Shown one piece after another: positions 34,415-45,529 of a DNA stretch of 64,000 bases. The DNA lies in the NCBI GenBank assembly GCA_014529385.2, contig CM043965.1, forward strand, positions 11,336,412-11,400,411. The letters are read 5' to 3'. Each line of letters starts with the position of its first letter. Position 1 is the first letter of the stretch. The DNA comes from Adiantum capillus-veneris (Eukaryota; Streptophyta; Polypodiopsida; Polypodiales; Pteridaceae). A program made the position numbers and the translations under genes. The notes beneath the pieces were generated by a model. It saw only the letters and a list, made by a program, of their open reading frames with translations. It was not told the origin of the DNA and ran no database searches.

Positions 34415-35522
34415 TGTCACATGAAGAGAATAATACAGATAGGCAGCAAAAGATAGAGAAAGAGATCTTTGTATTGATGGATTTTTGTAGAGTTTTGATA
34501 CAACAGAGGAGCAATAAAATATATGGGCGCACTCCGTTGTACGGAGCTCGAACCTCCTGACCACCCCCGAGCTTCAATCCGCTTGCATGCAGCGTCTCAC
34601 TCGCACTCACACTCTCACTCGCACTCGCATAAGAGGAGATCTGTGAATGATCCCCAAACACACCACCCGTTATGCTTTTATCCTTCTTTTCCTCGAAAAA
34701 CCTGTACGATTTTCGCACCAATTATACCTGCGAGAATAATATAAGAACGTGATCGCTAAGGGATCCGTAAAGGTTAGATTTCTATCATGACACTTTGCAC
34801 AGATCCTGTTTCACACATTGATTTCTACATCGCCTACAAAATAGCCAAAAGAACATACTCGTGCAACCAATTCAACATGATAATCAAAGTAAAATAACAT
34901 AATTATATACCTTCATAATCTCAATTGCAATACTCTACCATGAAGAAACAATCCACTTCTTGGTTGATAGCAGGGAGAACTGTATGATGTTGTATGTCTG
35001 CTTGTCCCTGTGTATACTACACTGCTGCTGCCTTCAGTTTGTTTTCATCATAACTTTTACAAACGAACTCAGAACAAAGCAATCCAGGTACTCAAAACGA
35101 CGGGAATAGGTCTGGTCTACAAAACAACGTGAACTGAATTGCGAAAAACGTCTTTCTTTGGCTGAAAACGTAACTTTTAGGTCGCGACTCATAAAAGCTC
35201 TATTTTTGGATCTCCACTACTTTTTCAACTTATTTTAAGCCTACTCATGCATTTTAAGCTAAAACACATAAATATAAAAGAATGATATTAATAAAAATCT
35301 CAATTTTACTGTTCATAGACAGACTATCTGTTATTCATTAATCTTTATCAAATACGTTTTTAGTGTATTATTTAAAAAAAGAATATATGTTCTCTCTTAA
35401 TATCTCAAACTCATTCATATAAGCTCTATTTAATAGACTATTCAACAATCTTTGCTAAACGAAAGATATGCCATACTACATCTTTTTTGACTTTAAGAAC
35501 TTCAAAAAGTAGTCCTATTACA
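34415..35522 (-). repeat. 3' LTR of the chromovirus
   Basis: 1108 bp, pairing with 39324-40433. It includes the CACTCGCACTC-rich stretch near 34600 also seen at 39510. Confidence 0.93.
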
Positions 35523-35599
35523 TTCTCCCCTTATCAAAATCAACTCTGTCCTCAGAGTTGGAAGGAGGGAAATTCTCTTTGCAAAACACTAAGATCAAC

Positions 35600-38330
35600 C
35601 CATGATGATCCTCTACTGGATAGTTCTACCACTTAACCAAAATTCCACAATGTCTCTATTTCTTAGATGTTTAACATGCCTATCTAGCACTAAGTCTGGT
35701 TCTACAGTCAATGTTCCGTCATCTTTCAACTTAGAGTTTTCTTATAAGACATGATGCACATTAGAAACATACTTTTTCAATAAACTCACATGGAATACAG
35801 GATGCACTTTAACATGAGAAGGCAATTCCAATTTGTAGGCTAATGAATCAATGCGCTTCAAAATTTTAAACGGCCCAGCAAATCGTGGAGACAATCTTCT
35901 ATCCTTTCCAAGAATCAAATGAGACTTCTCAGGAATAACTTTTAAGAAAACCATATCACCAGTTTCATACTCCACAACACGTTGTTTCTTGTCATAATGC
36001 AATTTATGTCTCTTTTGAGCTTCTCTAATATTCCCCCTTATTTTGGCCAACTCGCTATCCATCTTCTCAAGCATCTCACGTGACAGTTCTACCTTATTCC
36101 TCGAGTTAAGAAAATGAATAGGTGTGGGACAGTTATAGCCATACATTGCCTCAAACGGAGTCATCCTAATAGATGAATGATATGAACTGTTATATGCAAA
36201 TTCAACAAAAGGCAGATATTCATTCCAATTAGATTGGTTTTCATTCCAATACGATTCACTCTCTCCGTTTCCCCATCTGTTTGAGGATGAAAAGCAGTAG
36301 ACATGCGTAACTGGGTACCTATAGAGTCAAAAGTCGCTCTCCAGAAATGAGAAGTGAACTTAGAATCTCTGTCATACACTATACTCTTGGGCATGCCATG
36401 TAAACGAAATATCTCTTTCACAAACAAGCATGCAATGTCAATGCAGTATCAATTATCTTTACAGGAAAGAAGTGAGCTTGTTTTGTGAGTCTATCTACCA
36501 CCACAAAGATCGAGTCATACCCTCCACGAGTAGTAAGAAGTCTAATGATAAATTCCATGGATATAGACTCCCACTTCTGTAAAGGAATGTCTAAGGGTTG
36601 AAGGTCACCAGGCATCCTCTTATGTTCGATCTTAACTTGTTGACATTGAAAGCATTCACACACATAATTCTTAACATCCAATTTCATACGTGGCCAAAAG
36701 AATGAAGTTTTAATCTTTTCGTATGTTTTATTCAATCCAGGATGACCAGAAAAAGGTGAATTATGACACTCATGTAGAATTTGACTCTTAAAAATAGAAT
36801 TTGCAGGAATACACAAGCGGTCATAGTAATACAGATTTCCCTTATACAAGTGATATCTGTTCTCATACATCTCACCAATATTCTCCCGCAAGAATTTCAA
36901 AATAGGCATATAAAAAGAATCATTCAACTTCATCATGTATATCATCAATCAAATTGGACCACACAACAGTCAACAAATTACACATGGACCTATGACAATG
37001 TATCTCCAACATTATTTTCTTTTCCATACAAATACTTCAAATCAAAATCATACTTAGCCAACAATTCAATCCATCTCCTTTGTCAGTTGTTTAACAATGG
37101 CTGAGTGAAAATATACTTCAAACTTTGATGATCAGTACGCAATTCAAATTTGACACCAAGCAAAAGATGATGCCAATGTTTCAATGCATGAACAACAGCA
37201 AGCAATTCTAGATCATGTGTTGCATAGTTCAATTCATGTCGTCTTAATTTCCTAGACTCATATGCAACCACTCTTCCTTCTTGTGTCAAAACACAACCTA
37301 ATTGTTCACCACTAGCGTCACATGACACAACAAATGGTTTGCCCATCTCAGGCACTTTTAAAACACAATTTCCCGCTAGTTTAGCCTTCAAGGTCTTAAA
37401 AGCAGTCTCACAGCTAGAATTCCACACAAAACCCTTGTCTTTCTTGGTCAATTCGGTCAATGGACTTGATATCTTAGAGAAATCTTTAATGTGTGCTCTC
37501 TCATATTGTGCTAGATCCATAAAGCTTCTTACATCTCTTACTGACATAGTCGTAACTTTATCAAGATCAATGTGAATCCCCTCTTTTGAAATCACTCTTC
37601 CCAAATACACAATATGATCCTTTGCAAAAGAACACTTACTTGCTTTGGCATACAATTTATGTTCACGCAAAACTTCAAATGTTTTCTTTAAATGCAATGC
37701 ATGATCTTCTTCATTCTTAGAATACACAAAAATATCATCCAAGAATATCAGAATGAATTCATCTAGATACGGGTGAAGAATATTATTCATTAAGCACATG
37801 AAAGATGTTGGTGCATTAGTCAAACCAAAAGCAAGAACTATAAATTCATAATGCCCATAACGTGTATGAAAAATATTCTTTGGAATGTCCTCGGCCTTAA
37901 TGCGGATTTGATGATAGCCAGAACAAAGGTCAATCTTTGAAAATATTGTGGCACCACTCAATTGGCTAAGAAATTAATCTATGTGAGGAAGAGGATATTT
38001 GTTCTTAATGGTCTGTTTGTTTAATCCCCTATAGTCAATGCATAACCTATAGGTACCATCCTTTTTCTTTTGGAATAACACAGGACTATCCCAATGAGAT
38101 ACACTAGGTTTCATGAAACCCTTTTTCAAAAGATCATCAAGTTGTATCTTGAGCTCTTTAAGCTCATCAATATTGAACCTGTATGGAGCTCTTGAATAAG
38201 GTGTTTCTCCTGGATATAGATCTATGGCATGGTCTACCGCTCTAGGCGGAGGTATACCAAGAAGATCGTCTGGAACACATCCTTAAATTCATGTAAGAGA
38301 TCCTCTACAAATTCTGGATTTGTCTCTTTT
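35600..38330 (-). pseudogene. Chromovirus RT, RNase H, integrase and degraded chromodomain
   Basis: Order on minus: RT from about 38330 with [20 protein letters not shown] and, after a stop near 37975, GATIFSKIDLCSGYHQIRIK, FLDDIFVYSKNEEDH (F-L-D-D catalytic box), then RNase H (PFVVSCDASGEQLGCVL, RTDHQSLKYIFTQ). Integrase: GHPGLNKTYEKIKTSFFWPR with [36 protein letters not shown] and [14 protein letters not shown], with breaks at 37083 and near 36420 and 36165. The C-terminus has FAGPFKILKRID, HPVFHVSLLKKYV and, past a stop, a chromodomain-like VLDRHVKHLRNRDIVEFWL. That tail identifies the chromovirus lineage. Confidence 0.88.
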
Positions 38331-39323
38331 TTTTTATCCCCAGATTCTTCTTTAATCTCATTAGCAAACACAAGAAACGTCTCACACTCTTATCTAAGTC
38401 ACCTTATCAATTCCATGGCCAAACTAGATTTAGAATCTATTTCTTTCCACGAAGAGTGTGACTTATCATCATTTTTCTTTCTTAACAATCAATCAAAACA
38501 TGATTTTCAATCATCTAATTGATACCAATGATAACATCATGCTTCCGACTCTTCAAAGAAAAAAAACAAATTTTTCTACTAACTCTTTCGTGAAACTATT
38601 ATTACCACTGGTTAAGTCCAAAAGTCTTATAACTTATCGATTTAATTTCAAGTTTAATTTCTCAATCAATTTAGACCATAAGAAGCAATGAATACTATCC
38701 AAATCAATTAAGAAATTCAAATTTAAATCTCAACTTTTACGTATAAATTCGATCACAGAAGCTTTCAAAGGACGTATCAAAAACATAAAACATCACAAAG
38801 AAGGGGTAGATGACTTACCTTTATCGTACGCATCGCCAAAAGTCTCCAATTGAGCCATCTTGGTACGTATTGTCTTATTGGTCACCTTGCTCGAGCATTC
38901 GAAAGTCTGATGGTCGTGTTCTCGATATTGAAAGTATAATCCAAATCTTTGAGTTTTTCAATCAACGCTTCTAAATCTTCGCATATCTTTCTTATGCCAT
39001 CAAACTCTTTAAGCTTACCCTTTGTTAAGAATGATTTGGTTGTCGCTTCTCCCATATCTTCATCGTTTCTTTTGGCGGTACCCCAGCGCCGCCACGATGA
39101 TTATTGTTTCCAGGTGGATTAGCATGGTTTTTGCCTTCATGTTGGCCATCAAGGTCTACATAGATATCATGCTCTTGTGCTACTTTGCCCCGCAAAGCCT
39201 CAACACCCTCTCGATTTGTAATTTTCAGATCTTCTCGTAGTCGCCGAATCAGGTCTTCTTGCTCCTTCGTCCTCCTCTCGTGTCCTTCCATGTCTAGAAT
39301 CAACCGCTTGCTCTGATACCAAT
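38331..39323 (-). pseudogene. Chromovirus leader and gag remnant
   Basis: Next to the primer site a frame reads MEGHERRTKEQEDLIRRLRE, then LRGKVAQEHDIYVDLDGQHE and a Gly/Asn-rich segment to 39025. The usual capsid block, zinc knuckle and protease are not found in the remaining AT-rich 700 bp, which explains the short element. Confidence 0.6.
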
Positions 39324-40433
39324 TGTCACAGGAACAGAATAATACAGATAGGCAGCAAAAGATAGAGAAAAAGATCTTTGTATTGATGGATTTTTGTAGA
39401 TTTTTGATACAAGAGAGGAGCAATAAAATATATGGGCGCACTCCGTTGTACGAAGGTCGAACCTCCCGACCACCCCCGAGCTTCAATCCGCTTGCATGCA
39501 GTGTCTCACTCGCACTCGCACTCTCACTCGCATAAGAGGAGATCTGTGAATGATCCCCAAACGCACCACCCGTCGTGCTTTTATCCTTCTTTTCTTCGAA
39601 AAGCTTGCACAATTTTTGCACCAAGTATACCTGCGAGAATAATATAAGAACGTGATCGCTAAGCGATCCGTAAAGGTAAGATTTCTATCATGACACTTTG
39701 CACAGATCCTGTTTCACACATTGATTTCTGCATCGCCTACAAAATAGCCAAAAGAACATACTCGTGCAACCAATTCAACATGATAATCCAAGTAAAAAAA
39801 ATTAATTATATACCTTCATAATCTCAATTGCAATACTCTACCATGAAGAAACAATCCACTTCTTGGTTGATAGCAGGGAGAACTGTATGATGTTGTATGT
39901 CTGCTTGTCCCTGTGTATACTACACTGCTGCTGGCTTCTGTTTGTTTTCATCATAACTTTTACAAACGAACTCAGAACAAAGCAATCCAGGTACTCAAAA
40001 CGACGGGAATAGGTCTGGTCTACAAGACAACGTAAACTGAATTGCGAAAAACGTCTTTCTTTGGCTGAAAACACAACTTTTAGGTCGCGACTCATAAAAG
40101 CTCTATTTTTGGATCTCCACTACTTTTTCAACTTATTTTAAGCCTACCCATGCATTTTAAGCTAAAACACATAAATATAAAAGATTGATATTAATAAAAA
40201 TCTCAATTTTACTGTTCATAGACAGACTATCTGTTATTCATTAATCTTTATCAAATACGTCTTTAGTGTATTATTTAAAAAAAGAATATATGTTCTCTCT
40301 TAATATCTCAAACTCATTCATATAAGCTCTATTTAATAGACTATTCAACAATCTTTCAAATCGTGCTAAACGAAAGATATGCCCTACTACATCTTTTTCG
40401 ACTTTAAGAACTTCAAAAATTAGTCCTATTACA
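39324..40433 (-). repeat. 5' LTR of the chromovirus
   Basis: 1110 bp, pairing with 34415-35522. Outer flank CTGGG, inner flank the Met-type primer site. Confidence 0.93.
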
Positions 40434-40438
40434 CTGGG

Positions 40439-40555
40439 TCGGCCCATTGGGAGCAACAAGCTGCAATTCGAGCGGTGTCGTTCACTCCACCGCCTTGACA
40501 CATGGATCTGAGACGCTCAAAAGCGCGCTTAGCCCCTTGATTATCATTATCCATA
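40439..40555 (-). CDS. hAT-2 RING-H2 protein, N-terminal part
   Basis: ATG 40555 begins MDNDNQGAKRAFERLRSMCQ and runs in frame to the CTGGG duplication, where the chromovirus is inserted. It continues in frame at 34409. No domain is recognised in this segment. It starts about 420 bp after the end of the kinase gene on the same strand. Confidence 0.8.
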
Positions 40556-40969
40556 TCCTGATTAAACACTATACTTCAGTTACGGCATACAAGCTTAATG
40601 ATAATCAATTGCTATAAGGTAACCATCATTTTACGACAATCAATTGCTATAATTTTAACCGCCATTTTACGAAAATCAATTGATATTAGAATAACCACCA
40701 TCTTACGACAATCAATTGATATAAGAGTAACTACCATTTTTTAAATCAATGAATGACGATCAGTGATTCCACGTGGCTTATTGCTTGAAACTTAAGAGAA
40801 AAAACAAAACTCATAGAAAATTTGTTGTCTATTGAGATATAACAAAGTGTTTTTATTACTCAAACATCATCCATGGCACATAAAACCCAATTTTTAAAAG
40901 TGCTTTTATAAGTCAAAAGTCTTAGAAAACCCTACTTCATAAAGTACATCATATATCCATCAAAAAAAG

Positions 40970-42441
40970 GCTACACTCATTTCAGAAGGAGGGCGTAAGC
41001 ATCGTTTTGACTGGGCTTCAAATCTTTCTAATTCTTCGTCCAAAAGTGCCAAGGTCTTTCTGTCTGTGGATTTCTTCCTCACCCAACCTTCCACAACAAT
41101 CCTAGATATGGCTTGTACCTCCACTAAAACCTTATGTTTGAACCAATCTGTGCTCTAGTAGTCAGAGAACTCTCCACAAAACTTACAAAATTACCATATC
41201 ACTCATCCTATGGCGTACACATCTGTGGCCTTGGTCCATGGGCACGGGTGATTGCCATCTAGTAACTCAGTAGCTCACCAAGGATGAAGCTTTTGCTAGT
41301 TTTCATCGGTATTGTTGGTCTTTTGTGTCTCTAAGCCAACACGCATAGCCAATCCCCAATCAATTATTCCAATACGGGGAGTGAGATCCTTGGTAAAGTC
41401 CAACGTGATGTTCCATGGATGGAGATCATCGTGGATCACTCCCTCTTCATGTGCGAATCGCAATGCCTTCACCAAGGCATGGATCAACGAGGGAGCATGA
41501 TTGCACAGGCTCTTGATACGTGTTTTCTGGTCTTTAGAGGGCTGCTCCCATTTAAAGTCTTCAGGGATCTTTCCTTTCCCCTCTTGATGCGCTACAAGCG
41601 TTGTTAAAGAGCCATGTGGAAGGGGCACTGTCTCCATAAGATCACCTAAAGTTCCCCCATTGAAGTAGGGGAATATCAGAAACCATGGCAATGTTACAGA
41701 GTGGGAAATACTCCTCACAATCCCTCTGTGGTTGAGATCTACCCCACTTTCTGATGCAAAGATTTTCCACTGGTGCTTGGCTTGTCCTTTGAACTCCTTG
41801 GCACAATAAGTATTCATTGCAGGAAGGAAAATGATCCCTTTGATTTGAACTTTCCACCCTGTACCATAAGCCCCTGACCCAAGTTTCTTGATCTTCTTAA
41901 TGGACTTATTTGGAATGCCTAGAGTCATACTACATTCAGAATTGTATATATTGCTCTCCAGGTGACTGGCAGAAGCAGTAGAACCCGATGTTCCCTCAAT
42001 GGCATCCTCCTCAATAAAGGGTTCTCCAACTTGACTGCTCCCCATAACTCTCGTGATAGCCATTCGCATTTTCTTGCTTAGGCTAAACTGTGTGTCTATG
42101 TGGGATGCTTGCCTTGACCTCTCCCTTTCAGCTCTCCATCTAGTGTTCCAATGCTCTAGCTTACCCTTGTCTACTTCTTGAGGGCATTCCTCTTTCAAAT
42201 CAGAGGCCACCTTGGGAAAATTGCCCACCCAACTGCTCAGTAATGAGATTATTGATTCGGTTGTTTTGTCTGGATATAACAACAACATTTTGCGGGAAAT
42301 CTCATTGTATAATGATTGCAATCTAAACTCATATGCAACAATCTGTGCTATATCGTCGGGATCTAGTGCACTGACGATTGTAATCAACAATTGTCTAATT
42401 TTCTTTTTGAACTCTATCATTGAAGTAGTAGAAGGATCCAT
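40970..42441 (-). pseudogene. hAT-2 protein kinase (atypical HDD/DWG), cargo gene, C-lobe broken
   Basis: ATG 42441 (MDPSTTSMIEFKKKIRQLL) opens a 381-codon frame: a helical N-terminal domain of about 130 residues, then a kinase with glycine loop LGSGAYGTGWKV, ATP lysine in YCAKEFKG, alpha-C ASESGVDLNHRGIV, catalytic loop VIHDDLHPWNITL (catalytic Asp 41425-41427) and IIDWGLAM (41353-41361). A TAG at 41298 is followed in the same frame by the rest of the C-lobe with further stops, including PCPWTKATDVYAIG, which aligns with PSWTKAMDIYSM of the hAT-1 kinase. The frame ends near 40970. Loop, DWG and C-lobe similarity show that the two cargo kinases belong to one family. This copy is dead unless stops are bypassed. 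Confidence 0.82.
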
Positions 42442-42554
42442 TTTGCCTCCAATGGTATTATTTCAAACAACACATTGTGAAATATAATTATGTGCCACAA
42501 CATTTGGATCTTTTCTATGTGAAATAAAAAGTACACTATAGATCATAGATCTCG

Positions 42555-43895
42555 TACGCTTTTGCAGTGACACACCTAATCGAAATTGCAACCATGTGTC
42601 AATGCCTCACCGTACGACAACTTACAAACAGATGCACCTGTCAATCTAGCAGCAACGCATCTAGTCGCAATTGCAACCATGTGCCGAAGCATGCATGACT
42701 GGGAGCAACATAAAACATAGTCACCCTACGCTTTTGCAATGACACACCTAGCCGATTTGCAACCATGTGCCAGTGCATCTACGCACGGTGACTTCTTTCA
42801 AACAGATGCTCCTGTCATTCTAGCAGCAACACACCTAGTCGCAATTGCAACCATGTGTCGAAGCATGCATGACTGGGAGAAATATAAAACATAGTCACCC
42901 TACGCTTTTGCAATGACACACCTAGCCGCAATTGCAACCATGTGCCAGTGCATCCACGCACGGTGACTTCTTTCAAACAGATGCTCCTGTCATTCTAGTA
43001 GCAACACACCTAGTCGCAATTGCAACCATATACCGAAGCATGAATGACTAGGAGAAACATAAAACATAGTCACCCTACGCTTTTGCAATGACACACCTAG
43101 CCGCAATTGCAACCATGTGCCAGTGCATCCACGCACGGTGACTTGTTTCAAACAGATGCTCCTGTCATTCTAGCAGCAACACACCTAGTCGCAATTGCAA
43201 CCATGTGCCGAAGCATGAATGAATGGGAGCAACATAAAACATAGTCATCCTACGCTTTTGCAATGACACACCTAGTCGCAATTGCAACCATGTGCTAGTG
43301 CATCCACGCACAATGTCTTCTTTCAAGATTCAAGCATATGAAGCATTATGAAATTATTTGAGCACACATTCATGCATTAGATGCTACGGTCAATCTAGCA
43401 GCAACACACCTACTCGCAATAGCAACCATGTGCCGAAGCATGAATGACGGGAAGCAACATAAAACATAGTCATCTTGCGTTTTTGCAATGACACACCTAG
43501 CCGCAATTGCAACCATGTGCCAGTGCATCCATGCACGTTGACTTCTTTCAAACAGATGCTCCTGTCATTCTAGCAGCAACACACCTAGTCGCAATTGCAA
43601 CCATGTGCCGAAGCATGAATGACTGGGAGCAACATAAAACATAATCACCCTACGCTTTTGCAATGACACACCTAGCTGCAATTGAAACCATGTGCCAGTG
43701 CATTCACGCACGGTTACTTCTTTCAAACAAATGCTTCTGTCATTCTAGCAGCAACACACCTAGTCGCAATTGCAACCATGTGCCGAAGCATGAATGACTG
43801 GGAGCAATATAAAACATTATCATCGTACGCTTTTGCAATGACACACCTAGCCGCAATTGCAACCATGTGCCAGTGCATCCACGTACGATGATTTG
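42555..43895. repeat. Tandem array, unit about 175 bp, right side of hAT-2
   Basis: TACGCTTTTGCAATGACACA (or a close variant) starts units at 42555, 42727, 42901, 43076, 43251, 43476, 43651 and 43826. Spacing is 172-175 bp except one unit lengthened by 50 bp. Each unit is itself two half-repeats of about 85-90 bp, both carrying CACCTAG(C/T)CGCAATTGC followed by AACCATGTGCC, so a core with the palindrome GCAATTGC occurs about 15 times. It sits between the right terminus and the kinase ATG, probably in the kinase 5' intron. Confidence 0.93.
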
Positions 43896-44059
43896 GTAAA
43901 AGAAATTTTATACCTTTAAGTTTTAACGCAAAAACTCAAAAAAACATCAATAAAATAAGGAAGGGTTTAAAAAATTACTGCTACACTGCTTTGAGAATGT
44001 GGAAAGCTATCAGAAAGTTTGGTGTAGACTTTTCAATGTACCTCTTTTGTGAAAAATAC

Positions 44060-44277
44060 AAGCACCGGCGTCGCCTTTATATAGCCACGGCGGGCCCGGC
44101 GGGGAAATAGCTTTACCCGGCGGACGAACTAACTTGCCCGGTGGGCTACGAACCGGTCTCCAGGTCTCCCTAGAGAACAAAAAAGATGAATGTCAATTAA
44201 CATAATATTTGTTATTTTGCATTTCTATTGTTATTAACCTGAAATTATAGTATGATCACGTCATTTTGAAATCCCTT
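44060..44277 (-). promoter_or_regulatory. hAT-2 right promoter region and terminal repeat
   Basis: Read on minus from the end: AAGGGATTTCAAAATGACG, an AT-rich part, then CCCACCGGGCAAG, GTCCGCCGGGTAAAG and CCCCGCCGGGCCC motifs and the TATA box GGCTATATAAAGG (about 44086-44074). This mirrors the left end (CCCGGCGGG motifs plus TATA) and would drive the kinase inward. Confidence 0.6.
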
Positions 44278-45529
44278 TTCAAAAGGAGGTGTAAAATGAA
44301 GGGCTTTATGGAAAAAAAGTCTCCTAGTAGCCACCTGCGACCCCTTCCTCTCTCCCTTTCACTGTCAGCCAACGCCTGGCCCTCCGTGGCATTGCTTTCT
44401 GGCTGCAGCCCGCCTTTGTGACGCTCCTTGTGAGCTCCCTTACGACTCCATGTGACGCTCCTCTGTGCCATACACTAGCCCGACACCTCATGCCTTCACT
44501 GGTGGCTCATCCTGTTCTCCACACTACAGTGCTCCACCCCTGTGTAACGGGCTGCCAGCCCTTCAAAAACTTGCTACCGGCTCCCCCACAGGCTCCTTTG
44601 CACTGTATCCCGGTGGCCTGCAACTCCCTTGCTCTCGATTCTCCTCAGTTCCGACCTTGCAACTGTCCCTCTGTGACCCTCGGTCCCTTCAAGCTCTCTC
44701 CGGCTGCTTTGCCAAAAAAAACTGCCCCTCTTGCAATTCCTCGTCCTCTCCAACTAGCAAACTGGCCGCCCTGCAGCCCCGTCTTCAACCCCTTACCATG
44801 CAGCCAACGGTCCTCTGGCCCTCCTTTACTGCAGCACTACCCCAAGGCCTCTCTGGAGGCTTCCTCCTTTCCAGCAGCCCCGCCCTTTTCTGGCCATGTC
44901 TCTTGCCTCGCAAAAACTGACCCTCTTGCAGCCCCGCCACCTTCTATATCATGCAAGCTGGCCGCCATCTGCTCATGCATGGCCCAAGTGGCGCAATCCT
45001 CCTCAGCCTCTCAGATGGCGCCCCCTTTCGCATACACTGCTCGTCGACAACTGCAACTCGCTTTCTTTTAGCCTGATTACTTTCAAAAAAATCTCTTTTT
45101 CTTTTTTTTTTAAAACTCACATGGCTTGGACAATGTTCCCACCAAAAGCCACTCGACATTTGGCCATGTTGACTCCGACCCTTCATACCATACCACAAGG
45201 GCGCCGGTTCATATATCAAGGCCTGATAGCCACAAAAGTGCATAAAAACCGCTTCGAGGTGTCAAGATACCCGCCAATAGCGGCAACAACCGTCACGAAT
45301 GTCGACAACATCAAAGGAGTATCCACTTGCTCCGGGATTCTGCTTCCGACTTGTCGGGCTCGAAAAACTCAATGCTTGACCTGGATAATGTCACATATGG
45401 CATACATATCATGAGGACACCAGCTCAAAATTACACCTATCATGTGTCAAAGCCCCTTATTATCACCCTGTCTGCTAGTATGCATCTGCTCCTGGCTATT
45501 TCCTGTGTCGACAAAAACTGCCTGCACCA
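44278..45529 (-). repeat. gypsy-Z right LTR, third part
   Basis: Matches the reverse complement of 5984-4944 followed by 11219-11764, without copia-1. The copia-1 target CAATC is intact at 44994-44998. It lacks about 310 bp present in the left copy, at a GTGCCAC repeat. Several long Pro/Ser-rich frames on plus (for example 44418-45071) run against the element's coding direction and look like composition effects, not genes. On minus the LTR starts TGGTGCAGGCAG at 45529. Confidence 0.87.

Larger units (their letters stand above)
34415..40433 (-). mobile_element. Chromovirus-type Ty3/gypsy element inside the RING-H2 gene
   Basis: LTRs 34415-35522 and 39324-40433 (TGTCACA ... TCCTATTACA, 1.1 kb) with few differences. 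The target duplication is CTGGG at 34410-34414 and 40434-40438. On the minus strand the primer site is TTGGTATCAGAGCAAGC, initiator-Met type, and the polypurine tract is AAGGGGAGAA before the 3' LTR. Most of gag and the protease are missing, so the 6.0-kb copy is internally deleted. Confidence 0.93.
22128..44277 (+). mobile_element. hAT-2: large hAT transposon with transposase, kinase and RING-H2 genes, hosting two LTR elements
   Basis: Left end CAGGGATTTTAA, right end (inverted) AAGGGATTTCAAAATGACG; CAGGG is a common hAT terminus. The flanks TTTAAAAT (22120-22127) and TTCAAAAG (44278-44285) agree at 6 of 8 positions, and the empty site TTCAAAAG is seen in the sister Z LTR at 5977-5984. Removing the nested elements 23961-31947 and 34415-40433 leaves about 8.1 kb, close to hAT-1. 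Gene order: transposase (+), RING-H2 (-), kinase (-). Both ends carry CCCGGCGGG-type motifs, a TATA box facing inward and then a tandem array. Older than hAT-1 judging by its diverged duplication and broken genes. Confidence 0.88.

Noticed and set aside
33574-42441. RING-H2 and kinase as ordinary host genes
   Set aside because: Both lie between the hAT-2 ends, and the empty target is present in the sister LTR, so they came with the transposon.
42555-43895. CRISPR-like regularly spaced repeats
   Set aside because: The units are contiguous tandem repeats with no unique spacers and lie inside a eukaryotic transposon.
22128-44277. Maverick-like or Helitron-like giant element
   Set aside because: Length is due to two nested LTR elements; the native part is about 8 kb with a hAT transposase and no DNA polymerase or helicase.
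44418-45071. Long Pro/Ser-rich open frame on plus, with an overlapping second one and a mirror copy at 4931-5521 on minus
   Set aside because: It lies inside the Z LTR, runs against the element's coding strand, and the two LTR copies do not preserve the same frame. GC-rich composition explains the openness.
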